Of a DNA stretch of 42,935 nucleotides, positions 1 to 6,819 are shown one piece after another (position 1 is the first letter of the stretch; each line of letters begins with the position of its first letter). The translations under genes were made by a program, and so were the position numbers. Source of the stretch: a virus. The DNA lies in IMG/VR virus record IMGVR_UViG_3300047322_000582, positions 1 to 42,935 of that record. One strand, given 5' to 3'. The notes beneath the pieces were generated by a model. It saw nothing but the letters and a program-made list of their open reading frames with translations. It did not search any database and was not told the origin of the DNA.

Positions 1-100
1 TGGCACCCACGAAAGGTTCCCGGCGGCGCATCTCTACTTCGCCGGGAGCTTCCCCGACCAGCATGATGCGCGCGGGGACTGGACCGGAGGGTGGGATCAT
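1..100 (-). CDS. UDG-DNA polymerase fusion, N-terminal fragment (duplicate of the gene at 40432-42852)
   Basis: This is the first 33 codons of the uracil-DNA glycosylase/polymerase gene, cut by the window edge and repeated in full at the right end. The start codon (complement of 98-100) overlaps the TGA of the upstream small gene in an ATGA arrangement. The encoded peptide, including the family 4-type GEAPG motif, is identical to the right-end copy although five codons differ. On the circular genome this and the right-end copy are one gene. Confidence 0.9.
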   Translation of the reverse strand, partial: MIPPSGPVPARIMLVGEAPGEVEMRRREPFVGA

Positions 101-183
101 GCGCTTCCACTCCGCTCATGCTCTGGGGCGGGCTGTTCGTCGAAGTGATCTATCTCGACGTTGAGTATGTCCTTCACTGCGGT
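1..183. repeat. Redundant contig end (copy A of 183-bp terminal direct repeat)
   Basis: Bases 1-183 match 42753-42935 except at positions 41, 44, 47, 53 and 56. All five mismatches fall on the third codon position of the minus-strand polymerase gene and are synonymous (Val, Gly, Ala, Pro, Gly codons). The repeat is best read as the overlap of a circular or circularly permuted genome assembled from two closely related strains. A packaged direct terminal repeat would be identical at both ends. Confidence 0.9.
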
Positions 184-369
184 CTCCGTTATCTTCTTCA
201 GTAACTCCTTCCACTCATTGAACAAGCCAGGCTGGCGCTGGACGACACCCCTGTGAATGCTGGCGAGAAAGTGTGCACCTTCCATTGTGGAGGGCTTTGC
301 AAAGTAGGCAACGATGCGATCGCCTTCAGTGCGGATAGCTAGGCGGACGAAGGGAGGTGGTGTACTCAT
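97..369 (-). CDS. Small hypothetical phage protein (90 aa)
   Basis: I do not recognise this protein. It is 90 aa, starts MSTPPPFVRL, has a short beta-rich N-terminus (IRTEGDRIVAYFA) and an acidic, proline-containing C-terminus. The chosen ATG (367-369) overlaps the TGA of the methyltransferase gene by ATGA, and its own TGA overlaps the ATG of the UDG-polymerase gene the same way. It therefore sits translationally coupled between a DNA-modifying enzyme and the replicase. The longer frame reaching back to 441 would overlap the methyltransferase by 76 bp and is unlikely. A replication accessory role is only inferred from position. Confidence 0.75.
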   Translation of the reverse strand: MSTPPPFVRLAIRTEGDRIVAYFAKPSTMEGAHFLASIHRGVVQRQPGLFNEWKELLKKITETAVKDILNVEIDHFDEQPAPEHERSGSA

Positions 370-1703
370 TTCAGCTCCTCGATCCGCTGCACAGCTATTC
401 CGTAGTAGGAGGGATCTTTTTCGATACCAAGAGCACTGCACTTAAGCGCGTGCGCCGCCGGGAAGATAGTTCCTGTTCCAGCAAACGGATCCAGGATTCG
501 ATCTCCTGCTCTGACAGATCGGACCAAGAGACTCGTATACAGGTTAACCGGCTTCTGCGCGCCGTGTCCGAGATTGTCATCCCCCTTGGATTCAATGACA
601 TCTGGATAGATGGCGGTGACGCGCTTGCCCCCGCGAAATGCGTAAAGGACAAGTTCATAGCTTCGTCTTGGACCATGTTCGGGCAAGGGCACTCGGCCCC
701 CTCCTTGCTTGTAGTTGATCAGGGGAGTACGAATGGCGTTCCAGTCCATGCCGACGGTTCCCGAGTTAATCAGGTCCCGAAGCCACACGAACTGGTCGAT
801 GTCACAGCAGATATACATGTGGGCCTGCGGCTTTGCCAGGCGCGAGATGAGCGGCAAGGCGTACTTCATCAACGAGCGGAATCCCAGCTCGCTGTCGGAG
901 TATTCGTGAGTGATGGCTGTCATGCGGCCGGCGCTGTCGCCGAAGTCGTCGGCGTCCATCCCGTAAGGGGGATCGGTGCAGATGACGTCGAACTGCCCGG
1001 GGTCGATCGTGTTCATCCAGTCAATACAGTCCCCCAAGTACACATGATGAAGGTGCGCTCCGAAGGTCTCACCGACGATGGCAGCGTGAACTGCGTTCTT
1101 CTCTGCGTTCTCCTTCGCTTCGAGGATCTTGAACGCCTCCTTCAGCGTCTTGGCCTTAGCGATATCCGGGTCGTCCATGTGCTTGGTGATGGCCAGGGAC
1201 TTATGCACATTGGCTCGGTACTCGCCTAGCTCCGTGGGCGGTACGTCAGCGGGAATGTCGTATACTTCCCTGGCCGTGTCGCCGGTGGTCTGCGCGGGAT
1301 TGCGCGCTAGGCGGAGCCGATGGAGACTGGAGACGGCCTCAGCTCGTTCTTGCCAGGTAAGGTCCATCCGCCGGATATTCTCCTCCAGCTCCGCCTCATA
1401 CGCATCCAGTGAATCGAGTTCCCCGAGGTTTGTCACTGGCAATCTCCCCTCGGGTACTGCCTCACCCCCGCAGCGGAATTCCCCGCCGAGGTCACGCAAC
1501 TGGCGGATTGCGCGGAGTCGTCGTTCCCCTGCTACGAGAACCCATAGAGACGCTTCGCTATTCGTCCCCGGTCGCACGACCAGCGGGTGCATCAGCCCCA
1601 GGCGCGAGATGGAGTCAGCTAGCTCCATTACACCCTGGGGGTCGAACTCTCTTCGCTGACGGTTCTCAGCTACCCTCAGTTCGTCCGAGTGGATCAGGAA
1701 CAT
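366..1703 (-). CDS. ParB/Srx-domain DNA methyltransferase fusion (N6-adenine/N4-cytosine type)
   Basis: This 445-aa protein has two parts. Residues about 1-110 form a ParB/sulfiredoxin-like domain with the VAGERRLRA box near 58-66. Residues about 215-445 form an amino-methyltransferase with catalytic DPPYG at 244-248 and a C-terminal SAM-binding DPFAGTG at about 405-411. The DPPY-before-FxGxG order fits a beta-class enzyme. It probably methylates adenine or N4-cytosine in phage DNA, giving restriction protection or marking DNA for replication; the target is not readable. The ATG at 1703 has GGAG seven bases upstream and is preferred over the GTG at 1751. The fusion is common in environmental phages. 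The gene lies between an SSB-like gene and the replicase. Confidence 0.88.
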   Translation of the reverse strand: MFLIHSDELRVAENRQRREFDPQGVMELADSISRLGLMHPLVVRPGTNSEASLWVLVAGERRLRAIRQLRDLGGEFRCGGEAVPEGRLPVTNLGELDSLDAYEAELEENIRRMDLTWQERAEAVSSLHRLRLARNPAQTTGDTAREVYDIPADVPPTELGEYRANVHKSLAITKHMDDPDIAKAKTLKEAFKILEAKENAEKNAVHAAIVGETFGAHLHHVYLGDCIDWMNTIDPGQFDVICTDPPYGMDADDFGDSAGRMTAITHEYSDSELGFRSLMKYALPLISRLAKPQAHMYICCDIDQFVWLRDLINSGTVGMDWNAIRTPLINYKQGGGRVPLPEHGPRRSYELVLYAFRGGKRVTAIYPDVIESKGDDNLGHGAQKPVNLYTSLLVRSVRAGDRILDPFAGTGTIFPAAHALKCSALGIEKDPSYYGIAVQRIEELK

Positions 1704-1786
1704 TGCTTTCTCCAGTTGGTGGGAGCGGTCGGCCCTTCCCCGACCGTGCACATATTACTGTTAGCGAGTGCAGCGCTCCCGGTGTG

Positions 1787-2239
1787 CTAAGCGCGTGGGG
1801 CGACTGCCGTCACGTCGTTGTAGATCTGGTCTCCGTCAACCCGGGGCTTGATATGCCCCTTGACGACCTGCCCGACCATCATGCGGAAGTTGAACGGTTG
1901 GCCGGGCACATTCAAGCCCATCGCCTCCCGTACCCTTCCGAGCTGGACATTGCGTCCCTTCTCCGTCGAAATCCCACCCCCTACGTTCAGGTCCAGCATG
2001 ATGCCCTGCCTCACCGTTACCTTGTCCCGGCCGAGCATTTCTTTCAGCTCTGGGTCATCGACCTCGTAAGTAATGTCGATGGCGATGCCGGACTGGGTCT
2101 GGTCCTTGCTCGTCCACGGCCGGGCCTTCACCTCCGTTGAGAGCAGGGTGTAATCCTTCTCGGGGATGGGGATGTACTGCGTGCTGTTTGCATCGGTCAG
2201 CGTAGTATCGAGAAACTGTTGCGGGTCGAATGTACCCAT
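1787..2239 (-). CDS. Probable single-stranded-DNA-binding-like protein (DUF669-like)
   Basis: This 150-aa acidic/polar protein immediately follows the Sak4-like ATPase. It begins MGTFDPQQFLD and carries an alternating beta pattern (VKARPW, AIDITYEV, QGIMLDLNV, FRMMVGQV, YNDVTAV) consistent with an OB-fold. In many phages a DUF669/DUF2815-type ssDNA-binding protein is encoded next to an AAA_24/Sak4 ATPase, so the call rests mainly on synteny plus this pattern. An AGGAG site lies eight bases before the ATG at 2239. The upstream in-frame ATG at 2323 overlaps the ATPase gene and lacks a ribosome site. Function is an inference. Confidence 0.6.
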   Translation of the reverse strand: MGTFDPQQFLDTTLTDANSTQYIPIPEKDYTLLSTEVKARPWTSKDQTQSGIAIDITYEVDDPELKEMLGRDKVTVRQGIMLDLNVGGGISTEKGRNVQLGRVREAMGLNVPGQPFNFRMMVGQVVKGHIKPRVDGDQIYNDVTAVAPRA

Positions 2240-2312
2240 GACTGTAATGCTCCTGTTGATTGAACTGAGAACCGGCGGTGCTTCAGCCCAGCGGCCGGGA
2301 CGCTTCAGCGGG

Positions 2313-3152
2313 CTATGCGGCAATAGGTTCCTTGTCGGGAACCTCGATTACTCCTCCCTGCTTTTTCCAGCTCGCAATAATGGCTCCAAAGTCGGGTGGC
2401 AGTCCATCGGCGACTGGTAGGTTTCGGGCCTTGAGGTCGGCTCCCACGCTTGCAGTGGACCAAGTGAATTTCGTACCCTGTCGCTCACTGAGGATAACGT
2501 CGGAGAAGAATCTGGGGAGGACTGGAGCGAGCTTTCGACCAAGGGTTGCAGCCATGATCTTAGTTCCTCCAACAATTTCATCTGTTTCCCTATCGACGTG
2601 CGAGATAAGGACGAAATGACAACGTGTATCGGTACAGAGCTTTTGAAATAGATTTGCCACAAGTTGCATGGCAATTCCCCAATCGCCCTGATGGCGCACA
2701 GGCTTGCTCCCGACGACGAGGCCCATTGCCATAATGCCGACTCCAGTGAGTCCGTCGACCACGATGGCACGCTTGGTTCCCCATTTACAAACGTCTCCAT
2801 ACACCTCTCCACCCCGGTCGCAGGTGTAATTATTCAGCGCTGTTAGAAAGTCCACGAACTGGCTGTATTGCGAGCGCGTGGGGTCGGACAACTTAGTAAT
2901 TGACTCGAAGCTGAGTTGATTGACATTCTTCGCCCCGGCGATCATGTTAGCCCAGGATTGGCTCGCGGGGGCGATGTACCTCCAGTGCAGTTCCTCGTGC
3001 GAAACATCGCCAAGCGTGTCATACCCTGGCTCTGTGAAGATACAAAACGGGGTAATGCCTGCCTTTATCAGCGTGCGAATGGCATACGTCTTCCCACTCC
3101 CACTCGCTCCCATCAGCAGAACATTAACCCCTGGCAAAGGCGACTTCTCCAT
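2313..3152 (-). CDS. Sak4-like AAA/RecA-fold ATPase, single-strand annealing recombinase
   Basis: This 279-aa P-loop ATPase has Walker A GASGSGKT at residues 15-22 and Walker B AIVVDG ending at about 134. A conserved FVLISHVDRE segment near 185-195 corresponds to the sensor/motif 3 strand of RecA-like phage ATPases. Such proteins (Sak4, AAA_24) work with a phage SSB in recombination-dependent replication, and an SSB-like gene follows directly. The gene has its own upstream leader with an extended -10 promoter (3289-3317) and an 8-bp-stem hairpin (3187-3214). The ATG is preceded by AAAGG. Assignment to the family is confident; a role in annealing is inferred from relatives. Confidence 0.85.
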   Translation of the reverse strand: MEKSPLPGVNVLLMGASGSGKTYAIRTLIKAGITPFCIFTEPGYDTLGDVSHEELHWRYIAPASQSWANMIAGAKNVNQLSFESITKLSDPTRSQYSQFVDFLTALNNYTCDRGGEVYGDVCKWGTKRAIVVDGLTGVGIMAMGLVVGSKPVRHQGDWGIAMQLVANLFQKLCTDTRCHFVLISHVDRETDEIVGGTKIMAATLGRKLAPVLPRFFSDVILSERQGTKFTWSTASVGADLKARNLPVADGLPPDFGAIIASWKKQGGVIEVPDKEPIAA

Positions 3153-3186
3153 TGAGATGCCTTTCAGGATGGTTGGACTGCGGAGT

Positions 3187-3214
3187 CCCGACCTTGCTCT
3201 CTCGTTAGGTCGGG
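3187..3214 (-). promoter_or_regulatory. 5'-leader hairpin upstream of the Sak4-like gene
   Basis: An 8-bp perfect stem (3187-3194 with 3207-3214) and 12-nt loop lies between the promoter at 3289-3317 and the ATPase start at 3152. There is no T-run on either side, so it is not a standard intrinsic terminator. It would lie in the mRNA leader and could stabilise or attenuate the transcript. Confidence 0.45.
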
Positions 3215-3288
3215 GGTACTGCGTGGGTTAGGCCGCGACTACTTCCAGGGAACCGAGAGCGCCTGCGTTAGAATAACGGGATCACAAT

Positions 3289-3317
3289 ATCCTACCATTT
3301 CGTGACCCAGTTGTCAA
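3289..3317 (-). promoter_or_regulatory. Leftward sigma70 promoter with extended -10, for the Sak4-like operon
   Basis: On the minus strand TTGACA (3312-3317) is followed by exactly 17 bp and TAGGAT (3289-3294), with TGG directly before the -10 (extended -10). It lies in the 163-bp gap between the ATPase gene and the gene ending at 3320. The same TTGACA-N14-TGn-TAnnnT layout recurs at several other sites in this genome. Confidence 0.75.
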
Positions 3318-3319
3318 GC

Positions 3320-3556
3320 CTAAGCCTTCCCGCCGCGGGCCATACCCAGGAGTGCAGCCCGGCCCTGCACTGACTCCATCGCTGCCCCGATCCTGGTCAT
3401 GAACTCGCTGGGGGTAAGGTGGATGCGGGCGTACACTCCGTTAATGTGCGCCATGAAGAGCTGGGAGTGCTGCTCCCCATCTGGAATCAAGAGGATCATC
3501 GCCTCCAAGGCGAACGCGAAGTTCTGCTTGCTATTGTCTTCAATTCCGACGATCAT
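3320..3556 (-). CDS. Small hypothetical phage protein (78 aa)
   Basis: This protein of unknown function has predicted beta strands (FALEAMILLIP, LFMAHINGVYARIHL) followed by a helix (SEFMTRIGAAMESVQGRAALL). Its ATG at 3556 overlaps the stop of the upstream gene by four bases, so it is probably translated from the same transcript. The promoter for the following ATPase gene begins 3 bp beyond its stop codon. No catalytic or metal-binding motif is visible. Confidence 0.7.
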   Translation of the reverse strand: MIVGIEDNSKQNFAFALEAMILLIPDGEQHSQLFMAHINGVYARIHLTPSEFMTRIGAAMESVQGRAALLGMARGGKA

Positions 3557-3846
3557 TTGTGGTACCTGTCATAGTGGGCTAAGTGCAGTTGGAATTCCCG
3601 CAACAGTACCTCGCGCGGGAGCGACTTGGTGTACTCAGGACGCAGGGTAAGCCATAGCGACCCCGGGACGATATAGTAATTGTCCACTGGCTCTAGGTCG
3701 CAGGGCTGTGTGACGACCATGAACCGCTGGCCTTCGACCACAGCCTTCGCCCAGATCCGCCCGCAAACTGGGCAGAACCAGGCGAAGCTGCAGGGCTCTT
3801 GTACCTCGTTGTGCACGAGGACTGATGGGGATACTCCTGTCCCCAT
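3553..3846 (-). CDS. Small hypothetical protein with a CxxC pair (97 aa)
   Basis: I do not recognise the family. It carries FCPVCG near residue 25, a single CxxC knuckle that may be half of a zinc site, then a basic C-terminus rich in Leu, His and Tyr. I chose the ATG at 3846 because AAGGA sits seven bases upstream and it avoids overlap with the membrane-protein gene. The alternative ATG at 3885 has no ribosome site. It is four-base coupled to the next gene. Confidence 0.65.
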   Translation of the reverse strand: MGTGVSPSVLVHNEVQEPCSFAWFCPVCGRIWAKAVVEGQRFMVVTQPCDLEPVDNYYIVPGSLWLTLRPEYTKSLPREVLLREFQLHLAHYDRYHK

Positions 3847-3857
3847 CGGGGTTCCTT

Positions 3858-4040
3858 CTACTTCAAACCGAACAGGGAAGAGCATATGCTGATGAAAGTG
3901 CTACCGACGAAGATGAACAACAGGATGTACTTCAACGGGAGGTCCTTCCCGGTCCACGCCCGCTTGGGCAGTACCGTGGCGACTCCTCCCATTGCCAGTC
4001 CTATCCCCGCGAGGATCAAGAACAGCTCGATGAGGAACAT
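3858..4040 (-). CDS. Small two-span membrane protein (60 aa), holin-like
   Basis: Two hydrophobic segments are evident: residues about 2-22 (LIELFLILAGIGLAMGGV) and 37-57 (YILLFIFVGSTFISICSSLF). They are separated by a short basic loop (PKRAWTGKDLP). Size and topology fit a small class II-type holin or another phage membrane protein. Because it sits in the early/replication block rather than with late genes, the lysis role is uncertain. Start ATG 4040 lies three bases after the nuclease stop. Confidence 0.6.
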   Translation of the reverse strand: MFLIELFLILAGIGLAMGGVATVLPKRAWTGKDLPLKYILLFIFVGSTFISICSSLFGLK

Positions 4041-4043
4041 GGC

Positions 4044-4988
4044 TCAATCCAGCGGGGTGTTTGTGCGCTCGATCGGGTCCCAGCGGATTCGCCGGAAGTA
4101 GACCTTCAGCCAGGTTTCTGGCTCTGGGGACTTGCAGACGGGGACGAACTGGCATCCGCCGTAGGAGCTGCAGGAGTCGCCGTAGTTCTTTTTCCACTCT
4201 CGCTTTTCCCACGCGGTTCTAAGGTCTGCAAGATCGTCAAGTGTTGTGGCAAGCCACTCGTCAATTTCTGCTGCTGAACGGTAAGTGAGAGCTTGAGCGG
4301 AGCCATACTTCGTTTTAAGGATTGACACACCTCGCACGAGCACTCCATTTGTCTCAGTTCCAGACTCTCGTGCGGCCCAACAATAACCTGTAAACTGGCC
4401 ACGAAGTTCCCACTGTTTGGGCCAACTGTCACCAAGTTGCGTGGTTGTCTTGTCGTCTTCAATGTAGACTCCTTCGGCGAAGTCGGCGATCATATCGCTG
4501 CGGCCGACGTATAGCACGGGCTGGCGGGTGACGGGGTGGAGAAAGGGGAGTGGCTCAGCGAAGCTGAATTCGATCGCCGGGTTGCCGGAAGGCATGATAT
4601 GGGGCATTGCCTGGTTGGCGTCCCCGAGCGGCCACTCGCTGAAGTAGAAGTCCAGCGCCCCTAGCCCGCGGTCGAGCGTCTTGGCACTTTGCTCCGGGGG
4701 AACGTAGTCTCCCCAGGACTCGAAGAACGCCCGCATACCAGCCCCGAGGCATTCGTCCTGGGGCTTGCCCGCGATGTAAAACTCCTGGCGGGCTGCCTCC
4801 AGTGCCTTGGCGAAACATGCGCCAAAGTGCAGGTGAACCGACTCGCCCTCTGGCTTCCAGTGCTGCATGTGTGCGCGGAAAGCTTTGTGCCTGCAAGCGC
4901 GCCACTCGTTCATGAAGCTGGCGTCGATGACCTCGGGGAACTCGACTTCCTCATATTGCGGCAATGCGACTAACTTGTCTCCGTCCAT
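4044..4988 (-). CDS. Cas4/RecB-like PD-(D/E)XK nuclease with Fe-S cluster cysteines
   Basis: This 314-aa protein has the hallmarks of the AddB/RecB/Cas4 exonuclease family: a candidate conserved His at H54, D165 in GRSDM, the D178-D-K180 catalytic triplet in IEDDKTT, and QxxxY at Q198-Y202. Four cysteines (C32, then C273, C279 and C285 spaced CX5CX5C) match the [4Fe-4S] arrangement that locks N- and C-termini in these nucleases. It probably resects DNA ends for recombination with the Sak4-like ATPase and SSB-like protein downstream. ATG 4988 has AAGGAG upstream; the in-frame ATG at 5066 overlaps the previous gene. Confidence 0.85.
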   Translation of the reverse strand: MDGDKLVALPQYEEVEFPEVIDASFMNEWRACRHKAFRAHMQHWKPEGESVHLHFGACFAKALEAARQEFYIAGKPQDECLGAGMRAFFESWGDYVPPEQSAKTLDRGLGALDFYFSEWPLGDANQAMPHIMPSGNPAIEFSFAEPLPFLHPVTRQPVLYVGRSDMIADFAEGVYIEDDKTTTQLGDSWPKQWELRGQFTGYCWAARESGTETNGVLVRGVSILKTKYGSAQALTYRSAAEIDEWLATTLDDLADLRTAWEKREWKKNYGDSCSSYGGCQFVPVCKSPEPETWLKVYFRRIRWDPIERTNTPLD

Positions 4989-4998
4989 GCTATGCTCC

Positions 4999-5214
4999 TT
5001 AGTAAGGTCCTTCAGATACGTCCTTGCCTGGCTCCCATAACCTGCCACTCGGCCCGCAAGCATCATCCATGCGGACGTTGAAACAGTAGTTAGGCAAGCC
5101 TTTACCGGTGACCAGATCGTTTTTGATCCTCACCTTTGGAGCTAGGCACTCCCACATGGTAGCCAACTCTTCCTTCTTTACCCACTTGCAGTCCGTGCAG
5201 AACTTCTGCTCCAT
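4999..5214 (-). CDS. Small cysteine-rich protein, probable zinc-binding (71 aa)
   Basis: Starting at the ATG at 5214, the N-terminus has a CxxC knuckle (FCTDCKW) followed by further cysteines in ECLAP, NYCFN and DACGP. The pattern suggests a compact zinc-ribbon-like fold. GTG at 5217 is an alternative start, but the ATG is better spaced from GGGAG and overlaps the upstream stop by one base. The gene directly precedes the nuclease gene (10-bp gap). Function is unknown. Confidence 0.7.
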   Translation of the reverse strand: MEQKFCTDCKWVKKEELATMWECLAPKVRIKNDLVTGKGLPNYCFNVRMDDACGPSGRLWEPGKDVSEGPY

Positions 5215-5450
5215 CACAGATCTCCCGCCTCTTCGCTGCCCAGGAAACCCGCGAGCAGTTCCTCGGCCGACCGCGGGGGAGCCTTGCTCTTCCGGGCGAG
5301 TCCGAGGGCAGCTGCCGCGATTCGATCCTCCCGGATGACCTGCACGGCGTGCTTCAGCTCATCGTCGCTGAGCGTGCCCGCGATCGCTTTCTGCCGCCAA
5401 ATGTCGATCATGGCCTGGACGGGCAGTCCATCCATTTCAGCTTGTTCCAT
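5214..5450 (-). CDS. Small hypothetical helical protein (78 aa)
   Basis: This protein of unknown function is dominated by predicted helices (VQAMIDIWRQKAIAG, DDELKHAVQVIRED, SAEELLAGFLGS) and ends acidic. GGAGG precedes the ATG, which overlaps the previous stop by one base (TAATG), so it is part of the continuous leftward operon. No known motif is visible. Confidence 0.7.
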   Translation of the reverse strand: MEQAEMDGLPVQAMIDIWRQKAIAGTLSDDELKHAVQVIREDRIAAAALGLARKSKAPPRSAEELLAGFLGSEEAGDL

Positions 5451-5659
5451 TACGCTTCCTCCATTTCCGGTTGACGCATGGCTTGCTTGACCCTCTCGAG
5501 CTTTTCCCGAATCGCGAGTTCGAAGAACTCACTCAACTTGCCCAGCGGGACTCTTCCGTGCGCGTCCGACCAGAGAAGTAACGATACCTCCCCGATCAAC
5601 GGAGCCGGGAGCTTCAGATGCACATGCACCGGCCGATCCAGCTTCGCTCTCCTTCCCAT
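5450..5659 (-). CDS. Small conserved phage protein with basic N-terminus (69 aa)
   Basis: The protein begins MGRRAKLDRP and follows a layout I have seen in many small phage proteins: a basic start, a beta segment VHVHLKLP, a hydrophobic stretch with GRVPLG, and a C-terminal helix. It resembles a small ribbon-helix-helix-like protein, but no DNA-binding function is proven. The site AAAGGAG is well placed before the ATG and lies inside the coding sequence of the overlapping gene 5529-5753. Confidence 0.7.
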   Translation of the reverse strand: MGRRAKLDRPVHVHLKLPAPLIGEVSLLLWSDAHGRVPLGKLSEFFELAIREKLERVKQAMRQPEMEEA

Positions 5660-5753
5660 CTTCCATCTCCTTTCTCAGTCGTTTAAAGGTCTTGCGAATG
5701 TCAGTGTGCGTGCTACTGACGTACTTGAAGCTTGGATCGAGGATTGACTTCAT
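5529..5753 (-). CDS. Small basic protein overlapping the next gene by 131 bp (74 aa)
   Basis: The N-terminus (MKSILDPSFKYVSS, then TDIRKTFKRLRKEM) is a pattern I recall from short phage proteins. A strong AAAGGAGG site and a four-base overlap with the previous gene support it. After about residue 32 the frame runs on through the start of the gene at 5450-5659 in another frame. The composition there turns to a low-complexity Ala/Gly/Ser tail. Either the protein really has this tail, or a shorter ancestral gene lost its stop codon. Confidence 0.6.
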   Translation of the reverse strand: MKSILDPSFKYVSSTHTDIRKTFKRLRKEMEDGKESEAGSAGACASEAPGSVDRGGIVTSLVGRARKSPAGQVE

Positions 5754-5926
5754 TCGGTCCCCTCCTTTCGAGTGAGTTTAGCAACAAACCAAGTTAGAGC
5801 TACATATACTTCCGGCTCCAAAATAATTGTGTTGCTGGGGTCCGTTGACAGTCCATTCTCGGTTGTGAGAATAATCTGTCCATCCTGGAAGTCCGCGTAT
5901 ACGCTGTCTCCAAGATAGGTTTTCAT
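5750..5926 (-). CDS. Small conserved phage protein, MKTYLGDSVYADF family (58 aa)
   Basis: The translation from the ATG at 5926 has the sequence layout of a small protein common in phage genomes: MKTYLGDSVYADF, a strand IILTTENG, a Pro-Ser-Asn-Thr turn, ILEPEVYVAL and a C-terminal helix. Its role is unknown to me. ATG 5926 overlaps the TGA of the upstream zinc protein by four bases, which decides the start over the further ATG at 5989. Confidence 0.8.
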   Translation of the reverse strand: MKTYLGDSVYADFQDGQIILTTENGLSTDPSNTIILEPEVYVALTWFVAKLTRKEGTE

Positions 5927-6156
5927 GCCTGCTTCCTCGCCGGGATCAAGCCCCAGTACTTGCGCTCTGGCAGGCAGCACATGAAGCAATGGTCGCCGTA
6001 CTCCTCACTGCGCACCGCCGGGAACCCTGCCTGGGGCTTGCCACAGCCATCACAGTACCATACCCGCGCGCGATGGCAGCCCCGGTGCCCGGCGAGCAAT
6101 CGGCACTTCGTATCCGCCCTGGGCATGAAATGCCCGCATACTTTCTTCTCCGCCAT
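5923..6156 (-). CDS. Cysteine/histidine-rich zinc-finger-like protein, copy 1
   Basis: This 77-aa protein has CGHFMPRA, KCRLLAGHRGC, WYCDGCGKP and CFMCCLPERKYWG segments, giving at least seven Cys and several His that could bind two zinc ions. It is clearly paralogous to the protein at 9938-10174: both share MPRA, KCRLLAGHRGC, VWYCD, GFPA, CFMC, LP and IP in the same order. Start at ATG 6156 (GTG 6159 is possible). No known enzymatic motif is visible. A nucleic-acid or protein-binding role is a guess. Confidence 0.8.
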   Translation of the reverse strand: MAEKKVCGHFMPRADTKCRLLAGHRGCHRARVWYCDGCGKPQAGFPAVRSEEYGDHCFMCCLPERKYWGLIPARKQA

Positions 6157-6707
6157 CACTCGACCCCTGGGTAGTAGCCCATCGCCACTTCCGCTGCGAT
6201 GCGCAGTTCACAGCACTTCGCACAGACCGGCACGATCCCGCGATCCATGACTTCTGCCCACCGTGGCAGGGGCTCGTTCGGCTCGCCGGCTTTCAGATCC
6301 CGCAGGTGCTTGTCGGTGGCGTGTGTGCGGACAGTAAACCATCCCATGAAGAACTCGTGCGTGGTCTGGCATGTGCCGCACACTTGCTTATAGAACAGCG
6401 CCACGCACCCGACCGTGTGCCATACTCGCTTCTCCTCCAAGTTGTTAATCTCGACCAGCAAATCCATTTGCTCCTGTTGCTGATCTGGGTGGTTGTGGCG
6501 CTGGATCTGGACGAGGCGCTTGCGCGCTGCCTTGAGGCGCTTCTCCTCGGCGGATTGCGCGGTGGCTTGATTGAGCAAGTCCCGGAGCGAGTTCAGCTCC
6601 TCGACCTTGCTCGGCTCGTCCTCGGGTGGCTCGCCGGGAACCAGTGCCTCGACCTCATCCTCTTCGAGGATGGTGGCTTCCTCCATCTCATCCTGCTCGC
6701 GTTGCAT
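6156..6707 (-). CDS. Hypothetical protein with acidic coiled coil and C-terminal Cys pairs (183 aa)
   Basis: Residues 1-40 are strongly acidic, and about 40-100 form a charged coiled coil (EELNSLRDLLNQ, then KRLKAARKRLVQ). The C-terminal part has CGTC near 115 and a terminal CAKC, suggesting a zinc-stabilised domain, with a conserved-looking FFMGWFTVRTHATDKH stretch. GGAG lies before ATG 6707, and the extended -10 promoter at 6767-6795 lies just upstream. I do not recognise a family. Confidence 0.65.
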   Translation of the reverse strand: MQREQDEMEEATILEEDEVEALVPGEPPEDEPSKVEELNSLRDLLNQATAQSAEEKRLKAARKRLVQIQRHNHPDQQQEQMDLLVEINNLEEKRVWHTVGCVALFYKQVCGTCQTTHEFFMGWFTVRTHATDKHLRDLKAGEPNEPLPRWAEVMDRGIVPVCAKCCELRIAAEVAMGYYPGVE

Positions 6708-6766
6708 TTCGTCTCCGTTCAAAGTTAGTGGGTCACCAGATGGCAATTTCCGCCACCCGATAACCC

Positions 6767-6795
6767 ACAATATCACGAACCCGTTAAGAAGTCAA
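6767..6795 (-). promoter_or_regulatory. Leftward sigma70 promoter with extended -10
   Basis: On the minus strand TTGACT (6790-6795), a 17-bp spacer and TATTGT (6767-6772) with TGA immediately before the -10. It lies 60 bp upstream of the gene starting at 6707 and matches the TTGACA-N14-TGn-TAnnnT layout of the other promoters here. Confidence 0.6.
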
Positions 6796-6819
6796 CCGCT
6801 GCACTGCATCTCTGTGCAA

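Noticed and set aside
1-183. Packaged direct terminal repeat (DTR) of the virion genome
   Set aside because: The two copies differ at five synonymous sites, which a replicated DTR would not. Circular overlap with strain variation explains it better.
357-1229. 290-aa plus-strand frame over the methyltransferase
   Set aside because: It lies antisense to a gene with clear ParB and methyltransferase motifs, and its translation shows no domain.
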